Source of the DNA: a virus
IMG/VR virus record: IMGVR_UViG_3300049217_000371
Span: 1 to 49,289 of that record
Strand: one strand, 5' to 3'
Length of the DNA stretch: 49,289 bases
This document shows positions 12,564 to 20,712 of the stretch, piece after piece. The position numbers and the translations under genes are program-made. The notes beneath the pieces were generated by a model. It was not told where the DNA came from and did no database searches. It saw only the letters and a list, made by a program, of their open reading frames with translations. Each line of letters opens with the position of its first letter. Within the stretch, counting starts at the first letter, position 1.

Positions 12564-13612
12564 TGACAGCCACGCATCAACACGATGCTGGCTCCATCGC
12601 GCGGATGCTGGCGGCCCGCGCGCCGTCCCTGGCGCGCGAGCTGCTGCCGGCCGGCCGGCGTGACGGCCAGGAATGGCGCTGCGGCAGCCTCGCCGGCGAG
12701 CGTGGCGGAAGCCTTGGCGTGCGGCTGACGGGCGCCAAGGCTGGCGTTTGGCAGGATTTCGCGACGGGCGAGACGGGTGATGCGCTCGACCTGGTGGCGG
12801 CCGTCAACTATCGCGGCGATCGGCGTGAGGCGCTGCGCTGGGCCCGCCAGTGGCTCGGTCTGGGCAATGACGCGGCCGCGCCGACCCGTCCCGCGACGCC
12901 GCCGCCTTCACAGCCGGAGGAAGACGAGACGGAGCAACTCGCCCGCGTTCGTGCGGCAGCTCTCGCGCTCTGGCTTCATGCCAAGCCCGCGCTCGCCGAT
13001 ACTCCGGTCGACCACTATCTGAAGGCGCGCGGCATCGACCTGTCGCGCCTCGGCCGTCAGCCGCGGGCGCTGCGATTCCACCCGTCGCTCCATAACGTCG
13101 AGAGCCAGCGCACCTGGCCGGCCATGGTGGCCGCGATCAGCGGTGCCGACGGCGCGCATGTGGCGACCCATCGCACCTGGCTCGCGACCGATCGTGCCGG
13201 CGTCTGGCGCAAGGCGCCGCTGCAGAAGACGAAGATGGTGCTGGGACGCATGCAAGGCGGCAGCATCCGCTTGTGGCGCGGGGTTTCCGGCAAGTCCCTC
13301 GCCGATGCACCGGCTGACGATCTGATCGTGATCGGCGAAGGGATCGAGACCTGCCTGTCGATCGCGCTGGCTGTTCCCGAGGCTCGAGTACTGGCCAGCG
13401 TCAGCCTTGGGAACCTCGCCCGTATCGGCCTTCCGGATCAGATCAAGCGGGTGACGATCGCGGCCGACAACGACACCGCGCCAGAGGCCAGGCGTGGGCT
13501 GGTGCGCGGGCAGAATGCCTTAATGGCGCGCGGGCTGGAGGTGCGCGTGGCGCGCAGCCCGATCGGCTCCGATTTCAACGATGCACTGATGGGGTTTTCC
13601 GAATGCGGGTGA
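12563..13612 (+). CDS. Toprim-domain DNA primase
   Basis: 349-aa primase-like protein. The N-terminal region (about 1-100) has the GRRDGQEWRCGSL / GVWQDFATGETGDALDLV pattern of the DUF7146 / CHC2-derived primase domain. The Toprim domain carries GEGIET (residues 258-263, catalytic E259) and AADND (300-304, metal-binding D302, D304). It would make RNA primers or nick/join DNA for phage replication. Coupled to the upstream gene and overlapping the zinc peptide by 10 bases. Confidence 0.85.
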   Translation: MTATHQHDAGSIARMLAARAPSLARELLPAGRRDGQEWRCGSLAGERGGSLGVRLTGAKAGVWQDFATGETGDALDLVAAVNYRGDRREALRWARQWLGLGNDAAAPTRPATPPPSQPEEDETEQLARVRAAALALWLHAKPALADTPVDHYLKARGIDLSRLGRQPRALRFHPSLHNVESQRTWPAMVAAISGADGAHVATHRTWLATDRAGVWRKAPLQKTKMVLGRMQGGSIRLWRGVSGKSLADAPADDLIVIGEGIETCLSIALAVPEARVLASVSLGNLARIGLPDQIKRVTIAADNDTAPEARRGLVRGQNALMARGLEVRVARSPIGSDFNDALMGFSECG

Positions 13613-13794
13613 GACCGTGCCGCGTCTGCGGGCAGATGGGCGCCTACTACCCGTCGATCATCATTCGGCCGGGCATGGTCACGGTGCGCAGGCCGCCAGC
13701 CTGCGATGTCTGCGACGGTACTGGCGTGATTCCTCCCGATCGCCCGGGCATCGAGCAGGTGATGGCCCAGCTCGCGGTCAGGCTGCAGAAGTGA
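13603..13794 (+). CDS. 63-aa CxxC zinc-finger protein
   Basis: Two paired motifs, CRVCG (C6, C9) and CDVCDGTG (C34, C37), form a DnaJ-like zinc knuckle. Sits between primase and DUF4031 in a coupled operon: the start overlaps the primase 3' end, the stop overlaps the next GTG. Probably a DNA-replication accessory; no specific function known to me. Confidence 0.75.
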   Translation: MRVRPCRVCGQMGAYYPSIIIRPGMVTVRRPPACDVCDGTGVIPPDRPGIEQVMAQLAVRLQK

Positions 13795-14135
13795 CCGTCT
13801 ATGTCGACGATATGTATCTGCGGCCGCTCGGGCGGTTCGCGCGGATGAAGATGTCGCACATGATCGCCGATACCGATGATGAGCTGCACGCGATGGCGGC
13901 GGCGATCGGCGTGGCCCGCAAGTGGCATCAGGGGCCGCCAACGCACGATAGCCATTACGACATCGCGCTGTCTAAGCGGTCGCTGGCCGTCGCGGCCGGC
14001 GCCGTGGAGATTACGCTGCGCCAATGCGCCTGCATGAGCACCTGGCGGCGGGGTCATGGCGGCGCGCTGCTGCCGCCGGCCGAAGCCGAGAAGCGGTTTA
14101 CCGAAAAAGCCCTCAGCAAAGCGGCTGGCGAGTGA
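13791..14135 (+). CDS. DUF4031 family protein
   Basis: 114-aa protein starting VTVYVDDMYLRPLGRFARMKMSHMIADTDDELHAMAAAIG, followed by RKWHQGPPTHDSHYDIALSKR, the defining DUF4031 pattern. Widespread in phages and bacteria; function unknown. GTG start chosen by the GTGA overlap with the preceding gene and because the family begins with VYVD. Residues D6-D7, H21 and the W-H-Q block are the obvious candidates for a functional site. Confidence 0.85.
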   Translation: MTVYVDDMYLRPLGRFARMKMSHMIADTDDELHAMAAAIGVARKWHQGPPTHDSHYDIALSKRSLAVAAGAVEITLRQCACMSTWRRGHGGALLPPAEAEKRFTEKALSKAAGE

Positions 14136-15991
14136 AAGACTGGGCTATGAGCGACGAAGGCACGCGCAATGTCCGTAGCGCAATCGAGGGCGCCGGGCGG
14201 GCGTTTCAAGTGATCGATGGTGGAGGCGGCGGCAGAGGTCCGACGAAACCGCCAGAGGATCGATCACCGCCTGACAAGCTGCCGTGTCCTCTCACCTGTC
14301 TCGGCCACCTCGAGGGTCATTTCCACTTTCTCGATGCGCGCGGGCAGAAGCGGCAGCTCGGCGCCCGCGCCCTGGGCAATCGGCATGAGCTGCTCGCCCT
14401 GTTCCTGGGAAGCGACGCCTGGTTACGACAAGAGTTCCCGAAAAAGGCGAAGGTCCAGCGTGAGGAGAACGGAGAGAAGGTCGAGGTCGAAATCGTCGTC
14501 GATTTCGCGATCAACAACGCCGCGAAGTGGCTGCAGCGCGAGTGCGGCGAGCAAGGGCTTTATGGTGAACACGTCGTGCTGCGTGCACCCGGCGTGTGGC
14601 CGGGCGAAGGCGGTTTTCCCGTGGTTCATTGCGGTGACGCGATCCTGATCAAGGGCGTCTGGGAAAAGCCGGGCACGCGCACCGGCAACCAGGTGTGGGC
14701 GGCGGCCGCGCCTGTTCCCCGCCCCGCGAATGGATGCGACGTAAGCGTCGGCCTGCAGCTGCAAGGCGACCTGCAAGCCCTGTGGAACTTTCGCAAGCCG
14801 GGCGGCGAGATCGCCGTGCTGGGCTTGATCGCTTGTGGCTATTACGGCGCGTCGGCTCGCTGGCGACCGGCCGGCTTTCTGCTCGGCGGCATGGCGACCG
14901 GAAAGTCGTCGCTGCTAAACGTGATGAAGGCGGCGTCGCCGCTGCACTATTATAGCAACGACACCAGCAAGGCCGGCATCGAACAGTCGATCAGCGGCCG
15001 CGCCATGCCTATCTACATCGATGAAGCGGCCGATCGGCAGGATCAGCACGGCGCCCGGGTGCTGTTGGACATGGTTCTCTCCGCCAGCGGTGGCGAAGGC
15101 ACGAAAGGCACGCGCGGCGGTGCCGACGGCCAAGCGCGCAGCTTTCAGATCGCCGGCAGCATCGTCATGGCCGCGATCTCGCCGCCCGACATGCAGCCGC
15201 AACATCTCTCGCGCTTTACGCTGATCGAGCTCGTCCGCGCGGCCGCCGGCGAGGATCATCAGACCGCGCATAAAAAGCTGGTCGAAGACATCTCCGCTGC
15301 AGGGCCGTCGCTTTGGGGTCGCGCCCTGGAACGCTCTGAGCTGTTCCAGGAATCGATCACGCTTTTCAGGGCGCAGCTTCTCGAATCGGGCTCCGCGCCA
15401 CGGGAGATGGACCAGATTGGCGCTCTGCTGGCTGGTTGGTGGATACTGACGCATGAAGGCAAGCCATCGGGGCGCGATTGCCGCGAAGGCGTGGACGCTC
15501 TGGAAGCCTTCATCCATGGCGCCGAGGAAACGCTGATGGAGGACGCGCCTAAGCGCATGGTGCGGCATCTGATGAGCAGCACCGTGCAGCTTTCGCGCTC
15601 GACGGATCGCGCGCAGATCGGCTCGCTGATCGGTCAGGTTCTGCAGACGCACTCCCATCTGGAATTTGAGGTGTCTGACAACCTGGCTCGCACCGTTCTT
15701 GCGAACCACGGCATGCGCGTGATCCGCCACAATGAGGCCAAGGATGCGCGCGGGCGTGAAGCGCCTCGCGCTGCTCACGGGAATGGCATATGGTTCGCGC
15801 CTGGGGCTGTCGAACTGCGCAAGCTGTTCGCTGGCACAAGCTGGGAGGGCGATCGCTGGATCTACGATCTCAGGCGACTTGAGAGTGCTCGCGAACCCAA
15901 AATGCAGGTTCGCGTCGGCAGTTTGAAGGGCCGCTGCACCTGGGTCAGCGCGGAAGAGCTTGGTTTTGACGATGACCCGTCATCTGCCTAG
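14132..15991 (+). CDS. Phage replication ATPase/helicase
   Basis: About 619-aa ATPase. Walker A GGMATGKSS (residues 252-260) and Walker B-like MPIYIDEA (292-299) sit in a D5/SF3-like helicase core. The N-terminus (about 50-220) is a phage-specific domain with a LGARALGNRHELLALFLG segment. It likely unwinds DNA at the origin just downstream. GTG 14132 overlaps the upstream TGA (GTGA) like its neighbours; ATG 14147 (MSDEGT) is an alternative start. Much longer upstream extension would run through DUF4031. Confidence 0.8.
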   Translation: MKDWAMSDEGTRNVRSAIEGAGRAFQVIDGGGGGRGPTKPPEDRSPPDKLPCPLTCLGHLEGHFHFLDARGQKRQLGARALGNRHELLALFLGSDAWLRQEFPKKAKVQREENGEKVEVEIVVDFAINNAAKWLQRECGEQGLYGEHVVLRAPGVWPGEGGFPVVHCGDAILIKGVWEKPGTRTGNQVWAAAAPVPRPANGCDVSVGLQLQGDLQALWNFRKPGGEIAVLGLIACGYYGASARWRPAGFLLGGMATGKSSLLNVMKAASPLHYYSNDTSKAGIEQSISGRAMPIYIDEAADRQDQHGARVLLDMVLSASGGEGTKGTRGGADGQARSFQIAGSIVMAAISPPDMQPQHLSRFTLIELVRAAAGEDHQTAHKKLVEDISAAGPSLWGRALERSELFQESITLFRAQLLESGSAPREMDQIGALLAGWWILTHEGKPSGRDCREGVDALEAFIHGAEETLMEDAPKRMVRHLMSSTVQLSRSTDRAQIGSLIGQVLQTHSHLEFEVSDNLARTVLANHGMRVIRHNEAKDARGREAPRAAHGNGIWFAPGAVELRKLFAGTSWEGDRWIYDLRRLESAREPKMQVRVGSLKGRCTWVSAEELGFDDDPSSA

Positions 15992-16023
15992 ACTCAATAA
16001 TTCTTTCAAATCAGACCTGTCTA

Positions 16024-16254
16024 AGCTGGGAACAAGCTGGGAACGAAAAATCCCGCAATATCAGACGTGTACCACGTGGGAACATGGGAACGGGTTTCCC
16101 CCTATGCATGTTCATTCGTCATTGGCGAATTTTCATATATGGGTCAAAAACCGTTCCCAGCGTTCCCAGCTATATCTCTATTCCTAATAGGATAATGATA
16201 TGAATGTCTTAAGCTGGGAAGGAAGCTGGGAAAAAGCTGGGAACGGCTGGGAAC
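16024..16254. other. Iteron-like repeat cluster, candidate replication origin
   Basis: Ten copies of TGGGAA(C), most within the decamer AGCTGGGAAC. Direct copies begin near 16024, 16035, 16077, 16085, 16212, 16224, 16235 and 16246; two inverted copies (GTTCCCAGC) lie at 16153 and 16162. They flank an AT-rich stretch at 16110-16205. The location just after the helicase gene fits an iteron origin. The last four copies fall inside the 5' end of the DUF6362 gene. Confidence 0.6.
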
Positions 16255-16700
16255 GAGATCGATCTCACAACGATCGGCCTTCCGTTTCGCTGGAAGAGCT
16301 GGTCGTCGCGCGTTTGGAGGATGCCGGCCGCGTTCTGCTCACCTTGCCCGTGCGCGGTCACTCGACGCATCTACGGACGGGTCATCCCGAAGTCGTTCAT
16401 GGGGCGATCGAAGCCTATGGCTGGCATACGGCGACGCCTCGACCCGCGCTTCCATCGGCTGAGCGCATTTCGAAGATGGATGAAGCGCTGTCATGGATCA
16501 GTCTGATCCCGGTGACGCGCGTCGCTTTGCGGCGCGTCATAGGCCGGAGAATGCTGGTGCATCCGTTGAACGATCGTCATCTCTACAGCTGGCGAAAGAT
16601 CGGTCGCGAGCTGGGCATCAGCCACCATACGGCCGAGAGCTGGCACGGCGACGGCGTCGGCATGATCGCTGTTGCGCTGAGGATTAAATTTTCGGTTTAG
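16200..16700 (+). CDS. DUF6362 family protein, HTH at C-terminus
   Basis: 166-aa protein matching DUF6362: LEELVVARLEDAGRVLLTLP, then MDEALSWISLIP, then SWRKIGRELGISHHTAESWHGDGVGMIAVALR, the last being a helix-turn-helix (about 131-155). Often the final gene of the early region in alphaproteobacterial prophages and possibly a late-gene regulator (inference). The first ~20 codons are made of iteron repeats (SWEGSWEKAGNGWERD), so the true N-terminus may tolerate this or the start may lie further in, but no better start is seen. Confidence 0.75.
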   Translation: MNVLSWEGSWEKAGNGWERDRSHNDRPSVSLEELVVARLEDAGRVLLTLPVRGHSTHLRTGHPEVVHGAIEAYGWHTATPRPALPSAERISKMDEALSWISLIPVTRVALRRVIGRRMLVHPLNDRHLYSWRKIGRELGISHHTAESWHGDGVGMIAVALRIKFSV

Positions 16701-16702
16701 GT

Positions 16703-16732
16703 TTGACAGATTGCCCAGACGAATCGTATTCA
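16703..16732 (+). promoter_or_regulatory. Promoter for the late (head) region
   Basis: TTGACA at 16703-16708 and TATTCA at 16727-16732, 18 bases apart. The consensus -35 and its place right after the early operon make it the best sigma-70-like promoter of the window. A terminator-like hairpin follows within about 25 bases. Confidence 0.55.
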
Positions 16733-16752
16733 ATCACTACTCTGCGAGTATG

Positions 16753-16794
16753 AGCGCCCGCCAAGGTTCCAGCCCTGGCGGGCGTTTCTGTTTG
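16753..16794 (+). terminator. Hairpin terminator or attenuator in the late leader
   Basis: CGCCCGCCA (16755-16763) pairs with TGGCGGGCG (16776-16784), followed by TTTCTGTTT. Lies between the promoter at 16703 and the first late gene, so read-through would have to be regulated, or it only ends early transcripts. Confidence 0.7.
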
Positions 16795-16816
16795 GAGGTC
16801 AAGGATGTCCTAGATC

Positions 16817-17593
16817 ATGGCCGCCCCGTTCAAAATTAGCCTGGCCGGCGATCTGGCGAAATTCTCCGACGCTTTCCGCGGCGACGTGGAAAAGCAGCTT
16901 CGCTTCGCCGGCGCTGTCGCTCTGACGCATTGCGCTCAGGCGGCGCAGAAGGCGATCGTCGAAAAGATGCCGCACATCTTCGATCGGCCGACCCCGAGCA
17001 CGCTGAATGCGCTGCGCGTCGTGCCGGCGACGAAGGCAAAGCTGGAAGCGACCGTGCTGGTGAAAGACTTCACCGGCAAAGGTCCAGCGCCGCAGAACTG
17101 GCTATCGGCCGAGATCATGGGCGGCAATCGCGCGCACAAGCGCAGCGAGAACGCGCTGATTCGAGCCGGGGTGATGCAGCCGGATCAGTTCTGGACGCCG
17201 GGCGAAGGCACAGAGGCAACGCTGGACGCCTATGGCAACGTGCCAAGCGGCCTTATCGTTCAGGCCATCTCGCGCGTGTCGGCGTTTGGCGAGCAAGGCT
17301 ACAAGGCCAACGTCTCCGATGCGGTGCGCCGCCGGCTTCTGCGGAAGAAGCTCGTGGCCAGCAAGCGGACCGGGACGGACTTCTTTGTCTGGCGCGATGC
17401 GGATGGGCGCGCGAAGGCGATCATGCAGCTGCTCGGGAAAGGTGATGTCGAACCGATCCTGTGGTTCACGGATCGCGTGCCCGTCTACGCTCCGCGCTTC
17501 GCCTTCGACGATCTCGTGCTGGCGACTGTCGAGGCGTCGTTCGGGCGGGAGATGGCGGCGGCGATCGAGATGGCGCGCAGCACTGCGAGATAA
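16817..17593 (+). CDS. Conserved phage protein, probably virion-associated
   Basis: 258-aa protein. The signature HIFDRPTPSTLNALRVVPATKAKLEATV with a following KDF..KG...NWL...IMGGNRAHKR and LDAYGN is shared by a phage family related to minor tail/head-completion proteins; its exact role is not settled. C-terminal segment WFTDRVPVYAPRFAFDD resembles the ending of tail-completion proteins. Its place before the terminase, away from the tail genes, is unusual. Start ATG with GGAGGTCAAGGATG-rich region upstream. Confidence 0.6.
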   Translation: MAAPFKISLAGDLAKFSDAFRGDVEKQLRFAGAVALTHCAQAAQKAIVEKMPHIFDRPTPSTLNALRVVPATKAKLEATVLVKDFTGKGPAPQNWLSAEIMGGNRAHKRSENALIRAGVMQPDQFWTPGEGTEATLDAYGNVPSGLIVQAISRVSAFGEQGYKANVSDAVRRRLLRKKLVASKRTGTDFFVWRDADGRAKAIMQLLGKGDVEPILWFTDRVPVYAPRFAFDDLVLATVEASFGREMAAAIEMARSTAR

Positions 17594-17730
17594 AGCAATC
17601 CCGATCGGGTCTGCGTCGAAGAGAGCCCTGCCCTGCCCGGTGAGCTATGCATTCGCCGCGGGTCCTTCCTGGCCCAGCGCATGTCCCACGGGTAATTCGC
17701 ACCCCGGTTTGAGACACGGTTTTTGTAAAT
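17594..17730. other. Non-coding gap before terminase, candidate cos region
   Basis: 137 bases with no supported ORF on the plus strand. It contains CGCGGGTCCTTCCTGG and CCCACGGGTAATTCGC. Because the packaging enzymes are lambda-type (Nu1/gpA), a cohesive-end site is expected just upstream of the small subunit. I see no recognisable cosN, so this is positional inference. Confidence 0.25.
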
Positions 17731-17746
17731 TCGAAAGGGCTTTCGA
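17731..17746 (+). promoter_or_regulatory. Hairpin covering terminase ribosome-binding site
   Basis: TCGAAAG-GG-CTTTCGA, a perfect 7-bp inverted repeat directly before the TTG start. The AAAGGG that would pair with 16S rRNA lies inside the stem, so translation of the small terminase subunit may be restrained, or the dyad is a protein-binding site. Confidence 0.45.
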
Positions 17747-18355
17747 TTGTCTTCGTTGTTGACATCTGCACCTTCTGAGGAATTGGGGGTCGTCAACAAG
17801 CGTGAGCTCGCGCGCTACCTCAAGACCTCGGTGGTGACGATCGGCAACTGGATCGAGCGCTATCCCGACTTCCCCATCCTGCAGCCGGGCACCAACGGCC
17901 GCGATTACAAGTTCAACCTCCGGGCCGTCGTCGACTTCCTGACGGCCCAGAAGGAAGCCGAGGCGCGCAGCGCCGCCGAGCGGGACGAAGCTCTGGCCCA
18001 GCTCGTCCTTCCCCTGATCCTCGACCAGGTCGAGCAGCCGTCCAGCGGCTCGAAGCTCTCGACGAAGGATCAGATCGAGGCGCTGAAGCTTGCCTCCATG
18101 CGCCGCCAGGAAGCCGAACGCCTCGGCCAGCTCGTGCCGGTAGCGGAGGTCAGCGAGGCGCTGGTGGCCGCCCTGGCGACCTATAGCCGCATGCAGCGCG
18201 CCGCGGTGCGCCAGGCGGCTGCCGATCAGAACCTGCCGCCGTCCGTCGTGCGCGCGCTGGAGCAGCGATTCGCGGACGCGCAGCGCACCTTCGTGCGCGA
18301 GGCCGGCGCCTATCTGACGCCGATCGAGGCTGAGGCTGCCGTGGCCCATGGCTGA
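17747..18355 (+). CDS. Terminase small subunit, Nu1-like
   Basis: 202-aa protein with an N-terminal winged helix-turn-helix (VNKRELARYLKTSVVTIGNWIERYPDFP, residues 16-43), then RDYKFNLRAVVDFL and a long helical part with the Nu1/DUF1441 pattern (LKLASMRRQEAERLGQLVP). It recognises the packaging site and recruits the large subunit. TTG start at 17747, directly after the hairpin; in-frame TTG codons at 17756 and 17759 are alternatives. The 3' end overlaps the large-subunit start by 8 bases. Confidence 0.85.
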   Translation: MSSLLTSAPSEELGVVNKRELARYLKTSVVTIGNWIERYPDFPILQPGTNGRDYKFNLRAVVDFLTAQKEAEARSAAERDEALAQLVLPLILDQVEQPSSGSKLSTKDQIEALKLASMRRQEAERLGQLVPVAEVSEALVAALATYSRMQRAAVRQAAADQNLPPSVVRALEQRFADAQRTFVREAGAYLTPIEAEAAVAHG

Positions 18356-20441
18356 AGCCGCCATGCAGACGGCCCATGCCGGCCGCGTCGTGCTGGATGC
18401 GCTGGAGAGCGCCTTTGTGCCGCCGGCGGCCGTCAACGTCGCCGACTGGGCGGCGGCGCATCGCTGGGTCGAGGGCAGCCGCCCGGGCCTCTGGGACCAC
18501 CGCACAGCGCCCTACCTGCGCGAGCCGATGGAGACCCTCGCAAGCGAGTTCTACACCACCACAGCCCTGGTCGGGCCGGGCCAGTGCGGCAAGACGGCGA
18601 TCGCCGAGAACTTCTTCCTGGCGACGATCGATGCCGATCCGGCGCCGCTGCTCTGGTATATGCAGACCGACGACGCCGTGAAGGCCTTCGTGAAGAACTC
18701 GATCAATCCGCTGATCGAGGCGCATCCGGAGATCAAGGCCAAGCAGGGACTGCGGCCGACCGATGACAGCCTCGGGTTCAAGCGATTCCGCGGCGGCATG
18801 ACGGCGCAGTTCCTGGCCGCGACGCGATCGAACCTCATCAGCAAGACAGCCCGCCGCATCATCGCGGACGAGTGGGACGCCTACGACGAAGACTTCGGCG
18901 ACCCGAAGACGCAGCTCGACGTGCGCCGGCAGACCTATGGCGCCGAAAGCCATCTGCTCGCCATCAGCCATTGCGACCGTGCGCGCGGTGAGAGCGAAGA
19001 GCTCTGGGACGCCGGCATCATGGCCGTCTATCGCGACAGCGATCGTCGCACCTGGTGGTGGCCCTGCCCGTCCTGCGGCGCATTCTCCTCCCCGAACCCG
19101 GGCACCAGCCGCGTCATGCGCCTTGTCTATCCCGAGGATGCTTCGCTCGATGAGGTCGAAACGGCCGCCGCGCTGCTGTGCCCGTCTTGCGGCACGTTGA
19201 TCGCCGACGGCGAGCGCCGCGCCATGAACCGGGAGGGCTTCTGGGCGCGCCGCGGCCAGGATGTGCTGCCGGACGGCTCTGTCATCGGCAACCCACCGCC
19301 GAATCCGACGGCCGGCTTCTGGATCGTGGGCGTGATGAGCCCGTTCCTGCTGCGCGGCATCGCCGGCCTTGCCCGCTCCCGCGTCGAGGCCGAGCGGGCG
19401 GCCGCCAGTAGCGGAGACACGCGCGGCCTGCGCGAAGTCATCGTCAAGCAGTGGGGCGTTCCATACTCGCCGCCGCGCAGCGTCTCCGGCACGGATGCGA
19501 ATTCGGTGGCGATGCGCGCCGAGGAAGGCCTCCGAATGGGATTCGTGCCCGAGGGCGTCCGGTTCCTGACCAGCTCGGTCGATGTGCAGGCCCGCCGGTT
19601 CGAGCGCCTGGTGCGCGGCTGGGGCGTCAACGGCGAGAGCTGGATCGTCGACTTCCAGGTGTCTTCGGCCGACACGGCGGTGAGCGACAGCGATTGGGAT
19701 GCGATGCTGCGGGGTGCTGCCGAAGCGAGCTACCCGCTCGCGGACGGATCAGGTCGGCGCATGCTTGTCCTGGCGACGGGCTGCGACAGCGGCGGCAAGG
19801 CGGGCGTGACCGAGAGGGCGTATGCGGCCTGGCTGCGCGCCCGGACTTCCAGGCTAGCGCGCATGCTCGGGCGCTTCGACGGGCGCGAGGGCTGGAACAT
19901 GCTGCTGCTCAAGGGCGCCTCGGGCCCGAGCGCGCAGAGCATCGTCATCTCCTATCCCGACAGCGCGCGCAAAGACCGCTTCGCCGCGGCACGGGGGCAG
20001 ATTCCCATCGGCTTCTTCGCGCCGAACCTGTTCAAGGATAGCCTTGCGGACCATCTGGCGGTCGCCGAATCCGGCAAGCCATGGTGCGTCCATTTCCCGG
20101 CTGCGCTGAAGAGCGCGACAGGACCGCATCTATGGTTCGAGCAGCTTTTCGCCGAACAGCGGCTGCCCTCGGGAAAGTGGGAGCCGATCGCCGCCAATGC
20201 GCGCAACGAAGCGCTCGACCTGATGGTGATGAGCCATGTCATGGCGCATCTCTTCGGACTGCGACGGCTCGACTGGCAGAAGCCGCCGAGCTGGGCGGCG
20301 CCATGGGACACGAACTCGCTGGTCTTCGCGGGTGAGCAGACCGAGAGCGCGCCGCGAACAAGCATCGCGTCGCCGCGTCGCGGCCTGAGCCAAACCGCCC
20401 TGAGCGCCCTCAGCGCGCGCTTCGCGCGACGGAGCGCCTGA
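18348..20441 (+). CDS. Terminase large subunit, lambda gpA family
   Basis: 697-aa packaging motor and nuclease. Walker A-like GPGQCGKT at residues 76-83, Walker B IIADEWD at 171-177 (D174, E175). A zinc-binding insertion follows with CPSCG at 240 and 278, characteristic of the gpA (GPA) family. The nuclease half begins near FLTSSVDVQ (about residue 408) with D414 as a likely metal ligand. Length is close to lambda gpA (about 640). Partner of the small subunit and portal. Confidence 0.95.
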   Translation: MAEAAMQTAHAGRVVLDALESAFVPPAAVNVADWAAAHRWVEGSRPGLWDHRTAPYLREPMETLASEFYTTTALVGPGQCGKTAIAENFFLATIDADPAPLLWYMQTDDAVKAFVKNSINPLIEAHPEIKAKQGLRPTDDSLGFKRFRGGMTAQFLAATRSNLISKTARRIIADEWDAYDEDFGDPKTQLDVRRQTYGAESHLLAISHCDRARGESEELWDAGIMAVYRDSDRRTWWWPCPSCGAFSSPNPGTSRVMRLVYPEDASLDEVETAAALLCPSCGTLIADGERRAMNREGFWARRGQDVLPDGSVIGNPPPNPTAGFWIVGVMSPFLLRGIAGLARSRVEAERAAASSGDTRGLREVIVKQWGVPYSPPRSVSGTDANSVAMRAEEGLRMGFVPEGVRFLTSSVDVQARRFERLVRGWGVNGESWIVDFQVSSADTAVSDSDWDAMLRGAAEASYPLADGSGRRMLVLATGCDSGGKAGVTERAYAAWLRARTSRLARMLGRFDGREGWNMLLLKGASGPSAQSIVISYPDSARKDRFAAARGQIPIGFFAPNLFKDSLADHLAVAESGKPWCVHFPAALKSATGPHLWFEQLFAEQRLPSGKWEPIAANARNEALDLMVMSHVMAHLFGLRRLDWQKPPSWAAPWDTNSLVFAGEQTESAPRTSIASPRRGLSQTALSALSARFARRSA

Positions 20442-20442
20442 G

Positions 20443-20712
20443 ATGTCATTCACCCTCGGACCGCCAGAATCGGGCCCGTTCATCGGAATGTCGCCGGCTG
20501 CGTTGATGGCGCTCCGGACCCAGGCGCAGACGGCGCTCGGCAACCTCGTGACCGGCGGCATGCCAGTGACTCTGTCCTACTCCTCCGGCGATGGCCAGCG
20601 CAGCGTGACATACAGCCGCGCCAACGAAGCGAGCCTGCGCAACTTCATCGGCGAGCTGAATGCTGCCCTGGGTCAAGGGCGCCGCAGGCCGATGTCGGTG
20701 GTGTTTCGATGA
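20443..20712 (+). CDS. Head-tail joining protein, gpW-like
   Basis: 89-aa protein between terminase and portal, the standard place for gpW. The second half fits the family: MALRTQAQTALGNLVTGG, a beta hairpin (VTLSYSSGDGQRSVTYSRANEASLRNFIGELNAALG) and a Arg-rich end (GRRRP). gpW fills the portal exit in lambda. ATG start 2 bases after the terminase stop; stop overlaps portal ATG. Confidence 0.75.
   Translation: MSFTLGPPESGPFIGMSPAALMALRTQAQTALGNLVTGGMPVTLSYSSGDGQRSVTYSRANEASLRNFIGELNAALGQGRRRPMSVVFR

Noticed and set aside
15960-16187. 75-aa frame after the helicase
   Set aside because: Mostly the translation of iteron repeats; overlaps the helicase end and has no signal.
16024-16254. CRISPR array
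   Set aside because: Repeats are 7-10 bases, irregularly spaced and on both strands.
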